A DNA stretch of 64,000 nt from Paracoccus binzhouensis (GTDB lineage Bacteria > Pseudomonadota > Alphaproteobacteria > Rhodobacterales > Rhodobacteraceae): the NCBI RefSeq assembly GCF_016446475.1, contig NZ_JAEHFP010000002.1, positions 62,001 to 126,000 on the forward strand, given 5' to 3'. The translations under genes were made by a program, and so were the position numbers. The notes under the pieces were generated by a model. That model had not been told where the DNA came from, searched no databases, and saw only the letters and a list, made by a program, of their open reading frames with translations. This document shows positions 6,608 to 14,632 of the stretch, piece after piece. Each line of letters opens with the position of its first letter. Within the stretch, counting starts at the first letter, position 1.

Positions 6608-8614
6608 TCAAAACCATCCTCCGCGCCGCCCAAGCCAGTCGGAGCGGCGCTTGCCCTGCGGGGCCTGTCCCGGCCGGTTGATCTGCCCGGCGGGATCGGT
6701 GTCACCGAAAGGAGCGGCCCCGAGTTGATCTTCGAGGTCGCGCCATTTCGCCTCAGACCACCGATCCGCGCCCGCGATCCAGGCGGCGGCGCGGGCGTAG
6801 ACCCGGCAATCCAGCGCCTCGTTGCGTTCGCGCAGCTTCTGCCAATCGAGCTTCGCGAAGCCGCGCTTGGTGCGGACGGTCACCAGCTGTTCGGCCACGA
6901 GCTGCTTCAGCCATTCGTTCTCGACCCAATGCGGCAGGTGGATCGTGCCGGGCGGAAAGGCCGCACCCTCGGCCCGTTCCTCGGTCGTCGGTCTCTCCAG
7001 CCGCAGGAAGCGGTAGGTCTCGGCCTTGAAGGTCGAGACGGCCACCGTCCAGAGCCGGGCGCCGCGACGCAGGCGCTTCCCGCCCTCGGTTGCATCCACG
7101 AATGTGGGGCCGGAGACCGGGCTGGAGCGATTGAAGCCTTCGAGCCCCTTGACTGGCGCGACCTGTGCAAAGCCGACTTTGCGCGACCAGGCATAGACGG
7201 CCGGGGCTTCGTAGCCCGTGTCGATGGCGAGCCGCGCGATCCGAAGGTGCGCTCCGTTTTCATGCGGCCACGACCGGTCGAGGAGTGCCGTCAACTGGTC
7301 CCAAGCATCATGCCGATCCGGCCCGCCCTCGATCACGACGTGATCGACGAGCCAGCTCTCAAGCCCTCGGCCCCAGGCCCAGACATCGACCTCGATGCGG
7401 TCCTTCTGGACATCCGCGCCCGCCGTCAGGAACAGCCCGCCCGCTGGCACCGTGCCTGGCTGCCACTCCTCGCGGCGATCGTATAGCCGCTGCCAGTCCG
7501 GCGCCTCTCCGGTTTCGATCCATGTCTCGCCGAGGATCGTGTTGCGGAACGCCTTGATCGCCTCGTCGGAGCCTTGCGCCGCCTCCCAGCTGCGCGCAAT
7601 CCGTGACCAGCTGAGCCAGCCGACAGGTGAATAGAGCGCCGAGAGGTGGTAGCCAACCGTGGTGGGATCAGCGGCGACAGCGGTCGCCCGCCATTCGCCG
7701 CGCTCCAGCATCGCCGTCTTGTGGTGCTCCGCGATGGGTTGATCGCAGCTCTCGCAGAGATACTCCGCCGTCTCCGGCTTGCCCTTCTGCCAGCGCAGCC
7801 GATCGAACTTCATCCACTGCATCGCCCGGCAATGCGGGCACGGGACGAAGTAGCGCCGCTGGTCGGACGCCTCGAACTCGCGCTCGATGCGGCTGAGCCC
7901 CCGGATCGTCGGCGTCGAGATCAGGAACACCTTGCGCCGGTGGGCGAAGGTCAGCGACCGTGCCTCAGCCAACGTCACCGGGTCGCCTTCCTCGTCGGCT
8001 GAGGCCGGATAGGCGTCGACCTCGTCGAGGAAGATGTAGCGCGCCGGGGTCGAGCGCAGCCCGACCGCCGAGTTCGCGCCCGTCATGATCAGGATGCCGC
8101 CCGCGAATTCCTTGGACAGCATCGTGTTCCCGGCATCGCGGGATCGGGCCGGTTTGACCCGCTCCCGGAGCTCGGGACTTTCGTCGATCAGCGGGTCGAT
8201 CCGCTGGCGCGAGTTGCGCTTGGCCAGTTCGACCGTGGGCTGGACCGCCAGCATCGGGCCCGGGGCCTGATGGATGGCGAAGCCGATCCAGTTGTTGCCG
8301 GCTTCCGTCGCGCCGACCTGCGCAGCCTTCATGAACACGACCCGTTGCGCCGCGTCGCCGGGTGACAGCCGGTCCATGATCTCCCGCATGTAGGGCGTTC
8401 GCATTGTGCGGTAGCGCCCCGGTTCGGCCGAAGCGCGGGACGCCAACATCCGGTGCCGGTCCGCCCATTCCGAGACGGTGAGGTCGGGATCCGGTCGGAT
8501 CCCGTTGCCCCAGGCGCGCAGGATCTCAGCCGCGCCTTCGAAATCCCTCAGGCCATCTTCATCACCGGAATTCGGGCCGGACCTCGGCGAGTTCGTCGAG
8601 GTGGGCGCGTACAT
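6608..8614 (-). CDS. Phage terminase large subunit, lambda gpA family
   Basis: This 668-residue packaging motor cuts concatemeric DNA and pumps it through the portal. The ATPase half carries a deviant Walker A (KAAQVGATEA, about residues 96-105), a Walker B (IFLDEVDAY) and a motif like VFLISTPT. Paired cysteines (CPHC, CESC) form a small zinc site. The C-terminal half shows nuclease-like acidic motifs (AIDTGYEAPAVYAW). The start at 8614 overlaps the small terminase gene by 53 bases; no nearer start with a better ribosome site was found. Prophage 2 must have its own copy beyond the right edge if intact. Confidence 0.94.
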   Translation of the reverse strand: MYAPTSTNSPRSGPNSGDEDGLRDFEGAAEILRAWGNGIRPDPDLTVSEWADRHRMLASRASAEPGRYRTMRTPYMREIMDRLSPGDAAQRVVFMKAAQVGATEAGNNWIGFAIHQAPGPMLAVQPTVELAKRNSRQRIDPLIDESPELRERVKPARSRDAGNTMLSKEFAGGILIMTGANSAVGLRSTPARYIFLDEVDAYPASADEEGDPVTLAEARSLTFAHRRKVFLISTPTIRGLSRIEREFEASDQRRYFVPCPHCRAMQWMKFDRLRWQKGKPETAEYLCESCDQPIAEHHKTAMLERGEWRATAVAADPTTVGYHLSALYSPVGWLSWSRIARSWEAAQGSDEAIKAFRNTILGETWIETGEAPDWQRLYDRREEWQPGTVPAGGLFLTAGADVQKDRIEVDVWAWGRGLESWLVDHVVIEGGPDRHDAWDQLTALLDRSWPHENGAHLRIARLAIDTGYEAPAVYAWSRKVGFAQVAPVKGLEGFNRSSPVSGPTFVDATEGGKRLRRGARLWTVAVSTFKAETYRFLRLERPTTEERAEGAAFPPGTIHLPHWVENEWLKQLVAEQLVTVRTKRGFAKLDWQKLRERNEALDCRVYARAAAWIAGADRWSEAKWRDLEDQLGAAPFGDTDPAGQINRPGQAPQGKRRSDWLGRRGGWF

Positions 8615-9122
8615 GTTTCTCCAAGGTCTTCTGCATGGCGGCCGCCTCCACGCCGAGTTCGGCCGCCATCAGCGCCGCCGCGCGAGCCGGCCAGTTCACC
8701 CAGGCATCGCGCTCCTCGCGTGCCAGCCGGAACACGACCGCAACTGCCCGGGCGCGGTCGACGAGTTCTCCCTTGAGCTTCTGAAGCCGGATGCGCCGCT
8801 CCTGGGCCTTCAGCACCTCATTCGCGGTCTTGGCCTGCAGGAAGGTCGTGCCGCTGCCGACGGGCGGCGCGGCAAGCCCTTGTTCCCGCAGAGTGTCGCC
8901 AACGGCGGACACGGCCGCGTCGGGTACCGGCTTGAGCTTGGGCGCCGTGGTGCGCCGGGACTTCGACGGGTCCGTCATCGCCGCCCGGCGTGCATCGCTC
9001 GCCTCAGCGTCGATGCTGCCATCCTCATGGAGGACCAGCCGTCCAGCCGCCTTCGCCTTCTGGATCGCGCCCCGCGAGAGACCGACGCGCGCGGCGTATT
9101 GGCGCTCGCTCAGCCCCTGCAT
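8562..9122 (-). CDS. Terminase small subunit-like DNA-recognition protein
   Basis: This 186-residue protein begins with a winged-HTH-like segment (SERQYAARVGLSRGAIQKAKAAGRL), as expected for a Nu1-type small terminase that binds the packaging site. A long helical region follows (residues 95-180, rich in Arg/Glu/Ala). It sits immediately before and overlaps the large terminase gene. Assignment rests on position plus the HTH. Confidence 0.75.
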   Translation of the reverse strand: MQGLSERQYAARVGLSRGAIQKAKAAGRLVLHEDGSIDAEASDARRAAMTDPSKSRRTTAPKLKPVPDAAVSAVGDTLREQGLAAPPVGSGTTFLQAKTANEVLKAQERRIRLQKLKGELVDRARAVAVVFRLAREERDAWVNWPARAAALMAAELGVEAAAMQKTLEKHVRAHLDELAEVRPEFR

Positions 9123-9153
9123 GGCGTTCTCCGACTATTGTTCAGATTCAGGT

Positions 9154-9172
9154 GCTTATCGAGTTGATAAGC
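9154..9172. promoter_or_regulatory. Inverted repeat in divergent promoter region
   Basis: GCTTATC and GATAAGC are separated by 5 bases, between the small terminase gene (minus) and the small plus-strand gene at 9237. It may be an operator for late transcription. No further evidence is visible. Confidence 0.3.
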
Positions 9173-9236
9173 GGTTCGGACAGAGCGAACGTGGCTTTCA
9201 AGACCACGCTGCAACTCGCCACGAGGAGCCACAGAG

Positions 9237-9461
9237 ATGACCCGACGCGCCACCGACAACTCGAAGGCACTCGACGCCTTCATCGCCGCCAAGCTGGAGA
9301 TCGACAGCATGCTGGAACGCCTCAAGGCGCTCAGCGACGACCACTTCGAAACCAATCCCGACGAGATCAACTGGGGCCATGTCGGCTCCCTGAGCCACTA
9401 CCGCGACAAGCTGCGCGAGATCACCGACATGGCGTTCCGCGAGGGCGAGCACGCCGGGTGA
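9237..9461 (+). CDS. Small acidic phage protein of unknown function
   Basis: This 74-residue acidic, helical protein (SKALDAFIAAKLEIDSMLERL, then DDHFETNPDEINWGHVG) starts at an ATG preceded by GAGGAG about 10 bases upstream. It has no membrane segment or catalytic motif that I recognise. It is read against the late genes, together with the DUF3489 gene downstream, and the pair form a small plus-strand island in an otherwise minus-strand prophage. Confidence 0.7.
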   Translation: MTRRATDNSKALDAFIAAKLEIDSMLERLKALSDDHFETNPDEINWGHVGSLSHYRDKLREITDMAFREGEHAG

Positions 9462-9559
9462 AATCCTGCACCTGCCTGAACTCCGGCCGCGCCGTGCCGC
9501 GCGGCTTGGGGTCGTAGAAGGGCCGCGACGGTTGCGGTTCAATCCAAGGAGACGACCCC

Positions 9560-10105
9560 ATGACCAAGCTCACCGACACGCAAGCCGTAATTCTCAGCGC
9601 CGCCGCTCAACGCGACAGTCACAATGTCCTGCCGCTTCCCGGTTCCCTGCGCGGAGGCGCCGCCACCAAGGTGGTGGAGACGATGATCGCCAAAGGCTTC
9701 ATCGAGGAAGTCGATGCCGACGTCCGCAAGGGCGAGCTTATCTGGCGCGAGACCGGGGACGGTCACGCCACCACGCTGGTGGCGACCGACGCAGGCCTCG
9801 CCGCCATCGGCATTGAGCCCGAGGGCACGAGCACCGCGCCTGCGAGCGCGCCAGACACCCCCGCCGAGCAGCAGGCTGCGCCCACGACGCGAACACCGCG
9901 CGAAGGCACCAAGCAGGCCGCGCTGATCGCGATGCTCCGCGCGCCGGGAGGCGCGACCATCGCCGAGATTGTCGCGGCCACCGGCTGGCAGCCGCACACG
10001 GTGCGCGGCGCGATGGCGGGCGCTCTCAAGAAAAAGCTCGGTCTCGAAGTGGCCTCCGAGAAGATTGATGGCCGCGGGCGGGTGTACAGCCTCCCGCCGG
10101 CTTGA
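9560..10105 (+). CDS. DUF3489-domain protein
   Basis: This 181-residue protein starts after AAGGAG. The N-terminal 90 residues look like a small winged-helix unit (TQAVILSAAAQRD, then VVETMIAKGFIEEV). An Ala/Pro/Thr linker follows. The C-terminal 75 residues carry the DUF3489 pattern (KQAALIAMLRAPGGATIAEI, then TGWQPHTVRGAMAGALKKKLG), which resembles a DNA-binding HTH. The role is unknown; a DNA-binding regulatory role is an inference. A strong hairpin terminator follows. Confidence 0.85.
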   Translation: MTKLTDTQAVILSAAAQRDSHNVLPLPGSLRGGAATKVVETMIAKGFIEEVDADVRKGELIWRETGDGHATTLVATDAGLAAIGIEPEGTSTAPASAPDTPAEQQAAPTTRTPREGTKQAALIAMLRAPGGATIAEIVAATGWQPHTVRGAMAGALKKKLGLEVASEKIDGRGRVYSLPPA

Positions 10106-10131
10106 AGGCGATACATTCTCCAAGCTTGATA

Positions 10132-10158
10132 CCGCCGCCCGATCCGGGCGGCGGTTTT
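10132..10158. terminator. Intrinsic terminator after DUF3489 gene
   Basis: The 10-bp arms CCGCCGCCCG / CGGGCGGCGG have a 3-base loop and are followed by TTTT. This is a textbook rho-independent terminator for the plus strand; it also abuts the stop codon of the convergent minus-strand gene. Confidence 0.85.
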
Positions 10159-10382
10159 CATCTGGCATGGCGCAACCGGATTTCCTCGAACAGCCGACGC
10201 AGCGCGTAGGAACGTCCAATGCTGACCACCGTGAAAATGCCACCCATCATAAGATTCTGCGCCAGTGTGGTGTGCAGCCCGAAAATCGGGAAGATCAGGA
10301 TCTGGGTCACCACCGCCACGCCGTAGCCAACGGCGACATTGGCAAGGGACTCGATGAGAGACATGGCACGGCTCTGTTTCAT
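10158..10382 (-). CDS. Small two-helix membrane protein (DUF7220-like)
   Basis: This 74-residue protein has two hydrophobic spans (about residues 11-32, VGYGVAVVTQILIFPIFG, and 42-58) and a basic C-terminus (RRLFEEIRLRHAR). It resembles the small membrane proteins annotated DUF7220 in prophages. Its ATG overlaps the TGA of the methyltransferase gene (ATGA), so it is cotranslated with it. The role is unknown; holin-like or superinfection-exclusion roles are possible but not supported by any motif. Confidence 0.75.
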   Translation of the reverse strand: MKQSRAMSLIESLANVAVGYGVAVVTQILIFPIFGLHTTLAQNLMMGGIFTVVSIGRSYALRRLFEEIRLRHAR

Positions 10383-11704
10383 GCTGCATCCGTTTCGGCT
10401 GAAGCAGGACTGAGCCGCTCGTCCTTCACCTCGACGAAGGTCCGGCCGTCGCCGTCGAGGATCGCATTGCGCCCAGTTTCCGCCTGCCAGCGCTCCACGG
10501 CGACATCGACATAGGCTGGGCTGATCTCCATCGCGAAGACGCGGCGCCCGTTGGCCTCGCCCGCCATGATCTGCGAGCCGGAGCCAGAGAATGGCTCATA
10601 GCAGAGCCCGCCGCGAGCCACATGCTGGCGCATCGGTATCCCGAAGGCGTCGAGCGGTTTCGGCGTCGGGTGGTCGGGGCGCTCATCCTTGGCGAAGGAC
10701 GGCATTTCCCACGTCGAGGGCAGCGTCTCCTCGGCGACCTTCGGCGGACGGTTCGGGCGCCGCCAGCCCATGAAGCAGGGCTCGTGCTTCCAAAGGTAAT
10801 GGGACCGGGTCAGGACGCCGCGGTCCTTCACCCAGATGATCTGCTGATGGACGAAGGCGCCGGCCTTCTCCCAGCAAGCCTCCAGCATCGCTTGGCGGCG
10901 GGACGCGTGCCAGCAATACCAGGCGGCGTCCTCGGTGATCGCCTCGGCCACTGCTGCGGCTATGAAGCCGTCGTAAAGCTCCGCGCCCTGCGAACTGTCG
11001 TCCCAGGTGACGCCGTAGGATTGGCTCCAATCCTTGTTCCGTGTCGGGTGGTTGGAGCCGTCGTAGTCGACCAGATAGGGCGGGTCGGTGGCGAACAGGA
11101 CCGCACGCTCGCCGTTCATCAGACGGCGTACATCCTGATGGTTCGTGCTGTCGCCGCAGAGCAGCCGGTGATCGCCGAGGATCCATAGATCGCCTTTGCG
11201 CGAGGCCGGATTGCGCGGCGGCTCGGGGATGGTCACGGGCGGAACCGAGCCGCCAGCCCCGCCGTCTTCATCGTCTGCGTCCGGGTCGAGGGCGAGGAGC
11301 TTGTCGAGTTCGCCGTCGGAGAATCCGACCAGTGATAGATCGAAGTCCTCGGCCAGCAGTCCCTGCAGCTCGGCCGACAGCAGCGCCTCGTCCCAGGTCC
11401 CGAGTTCGGTCAGCTTGTTGTCCGCGATCCGGTACGCCCGGCGCTGCGACTCGGTCAGATGACCGAGCACGATCACCGGTGCCTCGGTCAACCCGAGCTG
11501 CGTGGCAGCCAGAACGCGACCGTGGCCCGCGATAAGCTCCCCGTCCTCGGCCACGAGGCAGGGCACGGTCCAGCCAAACTCGGCCATGCTGGCGGCGATC
11601 TTGGCGACCTGCTCCGTGCCGTGCACCTTCGCGTTCTTGGCGTAGGGCTGGAGGCGCGAAAGCGGCCAGGTCTCGATCCGCTCGGGGGCGAAGCTCAGCG
11701 TCAT
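10379..11704 (-). CDS. ParB-like domain fused to DNA adenine methyltransferase
   Basis: This 441-residue protein has an N-terminal ParB/Srx-type nuclease-like domain (residues 10-110; HGRVLAATQLG and RRAYRIADNKLTELG). A beta-class N6-adenine methyltransferase follows, with catalytic DPPY at 207-210 and the S-adenosylmethionine-binding FSGSGS further on. Phages use such enzymes to modify their DNA against host restriction or to regulate packaging and expression. The start at ATG 11704 is chosen to fit the family N-terminus; a GTG at 11737 with AGGA upstream is a real alternative. It is cotranscribed with the small membrane protein gene downstream. Confidence 0.92.
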   Translation of the reverse strand: MTLSFAPERIETWPLSRLQPYAKNAKVHGTEQVAKIAASMAEFGWTVPCLVAEDGELIAGHGRVLAATQLGLTEAPVIVLGHLTESQRRAYRIADNKLTELGTWDEALLSAELQGLLAEDFDLSLVGFSDGELDKLLALDPDADDEDGGAGGSVPPVTIPEPPRNPASRKGDLWILGDHRLLCGDSTNHQDVRRLMNGERAVLFATDPPYLVDYDGSNHPTRNKDWSQSYGVTWDDSSQGAELYDGFIAAAVAEAITEDAAWYCWHASRRQAMLEACWEKAGAFVHQQIIWVKDRGVLTRSHYLWKHEPCFMGWRRPNRPPKVAEETLPSTWEMPSFAKDERPDHPTPKPLDAFGIPMRQHVARGGLCYEPFSGSGSQIMAGEANGRRVFAMEISPAYVDVAVERWQAETGRNAILDGDGRTFVEVKDERLSPASAETDAA

Positions 11705-11999
11705 GTGTCGGATGGGTCCGTGGATCGAAGTGGACACCTGTGGTCCTGGACTCCGGATGCCGCGCTGGACTCCGTGAGGGGTCCAGCGGGCGCGACGGGC
11801 GTCCGGCCATCAGGCGCGTGTTCGTTGGTGGTTTCTCGGGATCTGCATGGATCCGGATGCCGGGTGGCTTCCCAAAAATCCGGCCCTGTCGCTGGCGATC
11901 CATCGCGCTTCGCCCGCCAGCATACGATTTCCGCCAGGAAGGACCCGCGAACTCGTATGCACAGACGATGTTGACGTGAACGGGCATCGGTCCATAACG

Positions 12000-12049
12000 A
12001 AAGGATCAACGCGGATCCTTTACTTGGATCGGTTCCAGCGAAAGGATCC
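12000..12049. promoter_or_regulatory. AAAGGATC inverted repeat plus third half-site
   Basis: AAAGGATC (12000-12007) and GATCCTTT (12014-12021) form an 8-bp inverted repeat with a 6-base spacer; AAAGGATCC recurs at 12041. GATC-containing symmetric sites upstream of a methyltransferase gene could be autoregulatory or methylation-sensitive operators. This is inference from sequence only. Confidence 0.35.
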
Positions 12050-12128
12050 GTGCGCTCGTGATCGCGACGCGCGCCTCTCCCGAGGATAGCCAGAATCTAC
12101 CCAAGAACTGGGGTTTTCGTCTCTTCGA

Positions 12129-12149
12129 AAAGTGTCCGGCGGACACTTT
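12129..12149 (-). terminator. Terminator-like palindrome after the toxin-antitoxin operon
   Basis: Perfect 10-bp arms AAAGTGTCCG / CGGACACTTT with a 1-base centre lie just past the toxin stop codon. On the minus strand the stem ends in a T-rich tail (CTTTTCG), suggesting it ends TacA/TacT transcription. An operator is the alternative. Confidence 0.5.
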
Positions 12150-12173
12150 CCGCTTCGCGTCGCGAGCTTGCGA

Positions 12174-12692
12174 TCATTCGCCGAGGAGCGCTCGCAGATC
12201 TTTCATCAGCAGGAAGAGATGATAGGGGTCGGTCGGACTCGGCTCGAAGTCGAACTGCTCGTACCAGGCGCGCGCTTCATCGTCCTTGGCATGAACGAGA
12301 AGCGCTCGGATACCTGCAATTTCGGCAGCTTGAGCCGTGCGCAGCAGTGCATCCTTGAGCAACGCTTTGCCCAGCCCCTTTCTATGCTCGGATCGGTCAA
12401 TGGCAAGACGAGCGAGGAGCATCACTGGGATCGGATGACGGGCAAGCCCTTTGCCGACACGACCGGGAGCGTCGGCATGTTCGACGGCGCCGACCGCGAG
12501 GCTGTAGTAGCCCACAACACGCTGCTCGCCGCGGCAGACGACATAGGTCTGAGCGCTGCCCGCTTTCTGGTTGACCAGAGCGTGGCGTTGCAGGAAGCGG
12601 TCGAGAGGTTCCTTGCCGGAATTGAACGCATCGAGGTCGTGAGAGGCATCGAGCTTTTTGACGGCAGAGAACGCTTTGTTCTCCGCCGTCAC
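12174..12692 (-). CDS. GNAT acetyltransferase toxin (TacT-like)
   Basis: This 172-residue protein is a Gcn5-family acetyltransferase of the TacT type, which block translation by acetylating charged tRNA. The acetyl-CoA loop is visible as HRKGLGKALL (about residues 112-121), with LLARLAID before it and the catalytic-type tyrosine in ARAWYEQFDFEP. The N-terminal GKEPLDRFLQRHA motif is typical of toxin members. It lies directly downstream of, and overlaps by 4 bases, a DUF1778 antitoxin gene. This is a type II toxin-antitoxin pair probably stabilising the prophage. Confidence 0.92.
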   Translation of the reverse strand: MTAENKAFSAVKKLDASHDLDAFNSGKEPLDRFLQRHALVNQKAGSAQTYVVCRGEQRVVGYYSLAVGAVEHADAPGRVGKGLARHPIPVMLLARLAIDRSEHRKGLGKALLKDALLRTAQAAEIAGIRALLVHAKDDEARAWYEQFDFEPSPTDPYHLFLLMKDLRALLGE

Positions 12693-12964
12693 TCAAGCAC
12701 GCTCTTCTCGGCAAGCAGTTTGGCGAGGCGCGGCTTGCTCTGGACGGGACGATCGAGAACATCCTGAAAAGCTTGCCACTGGGCATCATCCAGCCGGAAC
12801 ATACGCCGATCGACGAGCGCTTCCTCGGCGGCATGAATGCCCGCCTCAAGCAGGAACTCCGTCACGTTCTTGTGCGAAAACGTGGCTGCACGCTGCAGCA
12901 GCGCCTTCATGGTCGGCGTGGTGCGCACTTCGATACGTTCGGACTTAGCTTCGGCTACGGACAT
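12689..12964 (-). CDS. DUF1778 antitoxin (TacA-like)
   Basis: This 91-residue protein has an N-terminal ribbon-helix-helix DNA-binding segment (KSERIEVRTTPTMKALLQRAA). Its C-terminal half (DRRMFRLDDAQWQAFQDVLDRP) is the conserved toxin-neutralising tail of DUF1778 antitoxins. ACAGGAG lies upstream of the ATG at 12964. It is expected to bind the repeats just upstream and repress its own operon. Confidence 0.93.
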   Translation of the reverse strand: MSVAEAKSERIEVRTTPTMKALLQRAATFSHKNVTEFLLEAGIHAAEEALVDRRMFRLDDAQWQAFQDVLDRPVQSKPRLAKLLAEKSVLE

Positions 12965-12994
12965 GGCTGATCTCCTGTCCCAATTTCTGTATCA

Positions 12995-13014
12995 TACGGA
13001 CAACGTACGGACAA
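12995..13014. promoter_or_regulatory. Direct repeats upstream of TacA (candidate operator)
   Basis: TACGGACAA occurs twice (12995-13003 and 13006-13014), 11 bp apart, that is one helical turn. The repeat covers the likely promoter (minus-strand TATGAT near 12993). The spacing fits cooperative binding by a ribbon-helix-helix antitoxin. Confidence 0.55.
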
Positions 13015-13018
13015 GAAG

Positions 13019-13474
13019 TTAATTGGGATGGCTGGTCGGGTCCTCGCAAGCCCCTTTGACCATCTCAATCACATAGCGCCGCGATCGGAGCCGGGGGACT
13101 TTACGACGGTTCAGCCGCCACGCGATCACGCAGAGCGCATAGAGCCAGTGCTCGTGCGCCGCCGACCGCTGCAATCCGACGGTCCAGCAGATGGTTTTCC
13201 ATCGCTCGCCGTAGGCGCGCAACCAGACGATCTTGCCGTCGATCGGATCCAGTCCCACCGTCCAGGTCAGCGTCTCCTCCATCCGGCTGATCGCGGCGGG
13301 TGACGGGATGACGCGCATCGGCTTCGGCTCCTGTCCGACCTTGTCGGCGAAGCTATGGATGACCTCCGGCCAGACGCTGAAGTATCCCTGCCGCCGGGGT
13401 TCGGGCAAGCGCTTGAGCACGAAGGCCGCTTCCGCGAGACGTTCCTCGACGAGGCTCGGTGTCCACAGGGTCAT
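13019..13474 (-). CDS. DUF6362-like phage protein
   Basis: This 151-residue protein starts MTLWTPSLVEERLAEAAFVL and contains an aromatic, basic core (PRRQGYFSVWPEVIHSFAD, then RAYGERWKTICWTVGLQRS). The C-terminal part has a helix-turn-helix look (AAHEHWLYALCVIAWRLNRR). The pattern matches the DUF6362 proteins found in alphaproteobacterial prophages, possibly DNA-binding. It overlaps the next upstream gene by 4 bases. Confidence 0.75.
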   Translation of the reverse strand: MTLWTPSLVEERLAEAAFVLKRLPEPRRQGYFSVWPEVIHSFADKVGQEPKPMRVIPSPAAISRMEETLTWTVGLDPIDGKIVWLRAYGERWKTICWTVGLQRSAAHEHWLYALCVIAWRLNRRKVPRLRSRRYVIEMVKGACEDPTSHPN

Positions 13475-13668
13475 CGGCGCGCCTCCTTCGCCTGATCGCG
13501 GTCGCCATAGAGCTTCTCGCCGAGTTGCCGGACGAGCTCACGCTCGGGCCAGGTCAGCCGGTCGTCATCGAGAGAGACCGCGAGGACACGCTGCTCGCGC
13601 CAGCCATCGCGCTTGACTTCATCGGGTGTACGGCGCTGGCCGCCATATCCGCGTGGCGTCCACCTCAC
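13471..13668 (-). CDS. Small basic phage protein
   Basis: This 65-residue, highly charged protein (RWTPRGYGGQRRTPDEVKRDGWREQ, followed by LTWPERELVRQLGEKLYG) links the RuvC-like and DUF6362-like genes with 4-base overlaps on both sides. I do not recognise a domain. Its coupled position suggests it acts with these neighbours in DNA processing or late regulation. Confidence 0.65.
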   Translation of the reverse strand: MRWTPRGYGGQRRTPDEVKRDGWREQRVLAVSLDDDRLTWPERELVRQLGEKLYGDRDQAKEARR

Positions 13669-14198
13669 AGCACACCTCCCCGGGTCTCCATCGCCCAGAG
13701 CAGGATCGCGATCGCGTCGGCCTCGTTGTCGTCGGCGGGTTGGAACCCGCGCTGGCGCATCGCGGCGAGCACGGCATCCTTGCCGGCGTTGCCCTTGCCC
13801 GTGGCGAAGCGTTTGATGGTGCCGACAGGAACGCCCTGATAGGCGACGCCCTCACGCTCGCACCAAGCGGTCAACGTCGCCAGGAAACCGCCGTAGAGGT
13901 GGGCGGCGTCAATGCCGATATGGCGCCGGACCTCCTCGAAATAGATCGCGGCCAACCCACCGCTGTCATCGGCCAGTTGTTCGAGCCAGTGCTGGAAGCG
14001 CAGGTAGCGCATGCCGCCGCCGTCGTAGCGGCCTGAGCGGAAGCTGGCGGTTCCGCTGTGCACGATCCCGCCCGCCAGGCTCGCCCAGCCCGTGGTGGTG
14101 CCGAGATCCAGGGCGAGAATGGCGCCGCCCGCGGATGTCGAGATGACCGGGGCCGGATGGGGCGCGCTCTTGGGGAGGGGTGACGGGCACTGGCTCAT
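13665..14198 (-). CDS. RuvC-like Holliday junction resolvase
   Basis: This 177-residue protein has an RNase H-like fold nuclease pattern: ALDLGTTTGWA with the first catalytic Asp (about residue 30), YFEEVRRHIG with the Glu, and NEADAIAILLWA at the C-terminus with the last Asp. Phage RuvC-like enzymes resolve branched DNA before packaging. ATG 14198 is chosen because upstream sequence is repeat-rich and not protein-like. The gene lies next to a cluster of inverted repeats that could be a replication or recombination locus. Confidence 0.85.
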   Translation of the reverse strand: MSQCPSPLPKSAPHPAPVISTSAGGAILALDLGTTTGWASLAGGIVHSGTASFRSGRYDGGGMRYLRFQHWLEQLADDSGGLAAIYFEEVRRHIGIDAAHLYGGFLATLTAWCEREGVAYQGVPVGTIKRFATGKGNAGKDAVLAAMRQRGFQPADDNEADAIAILLWAMETRGGVL

Positions 14199-14385
14199 GG
14201 TGGTGGGTCCTTCTCGTCTGATGTCGGTGAGGGGATGAACGGCACGGCGACCGCGCGCGCGAAGCCCCTGGGGGTGGGAGTGGGAGAACCCGCTCGGCGC
14301 GGTTCTCCCCCACCCCCGAAGGGGGTGGCTTTCACCCCCACAACTTCGAGAGCGCAGCAACGCGGTGAATCTGTTGGAGAAATCG

Positions 14386-14605
14386 AAGTTGGGACGGCCC
14401 ATACTGTGGGTCGCGTTCCCAACTTGGATCTGCGAAAGGCCGCGCAGGGGAGCGCGCTGGAGCCAAGGTAGTTGGGACGAGATTTCCCAACTTGAATCTG
14501 CGCGGGACGGCTGGGGGGAGCGCGGCGGCGCGAAAGGCAGCGAAAGTAGTTGGGAAGCTGGCCGCCCAGCTCGCCGCAACTTGCCACAACTTGATTCTGC
14601 GTAAG
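14386..14605. repeat. Three tandem inverted-repeat modules
   Basis: The left arm AGTTGGGA occurs at 14387, 14470 and 14548 (steps of 83 and 78 bases). Matching right arms TCCCAACT are at 14417-14424 and 14485-14492, and a degraded one lies near 14585. Each right arm continues into a shared tail CTTGNATCTGCG. The middle unit is a compact hairpin (7-base spacer). The array fills the 434-base gap between the RuvC-like and primase-helicase genes, so it could be an iteron-type origin, a protein-binding region or a REP-like repeat family. Confidence 0.7.
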
Positions 14606-14632
14606 TCCGCGTGATCGGGGTGAGCTGGCGCA

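Larger units (their letters stand above)
11705..12173. other. Non-coding stretch upstream of the methyltransferase gene
   Basis: I find no convincing gene in these 469 bases. It holds two symmetric elements: AAAGGATC/GATCCTTT around 12000-12021 with a further AAAGGATCC at 12041-12049, and a terminator-like palindrome at 12129-12149. The left part probably contains the methyltransferase promoter. Confidence 0.5.

Noticed and set aside
11701..12009. Minus-strand open frame upstream of the methyltransferase
   Set aside because: No motif and unusual composition; overlaps inverted repeats; treated as non-coding.
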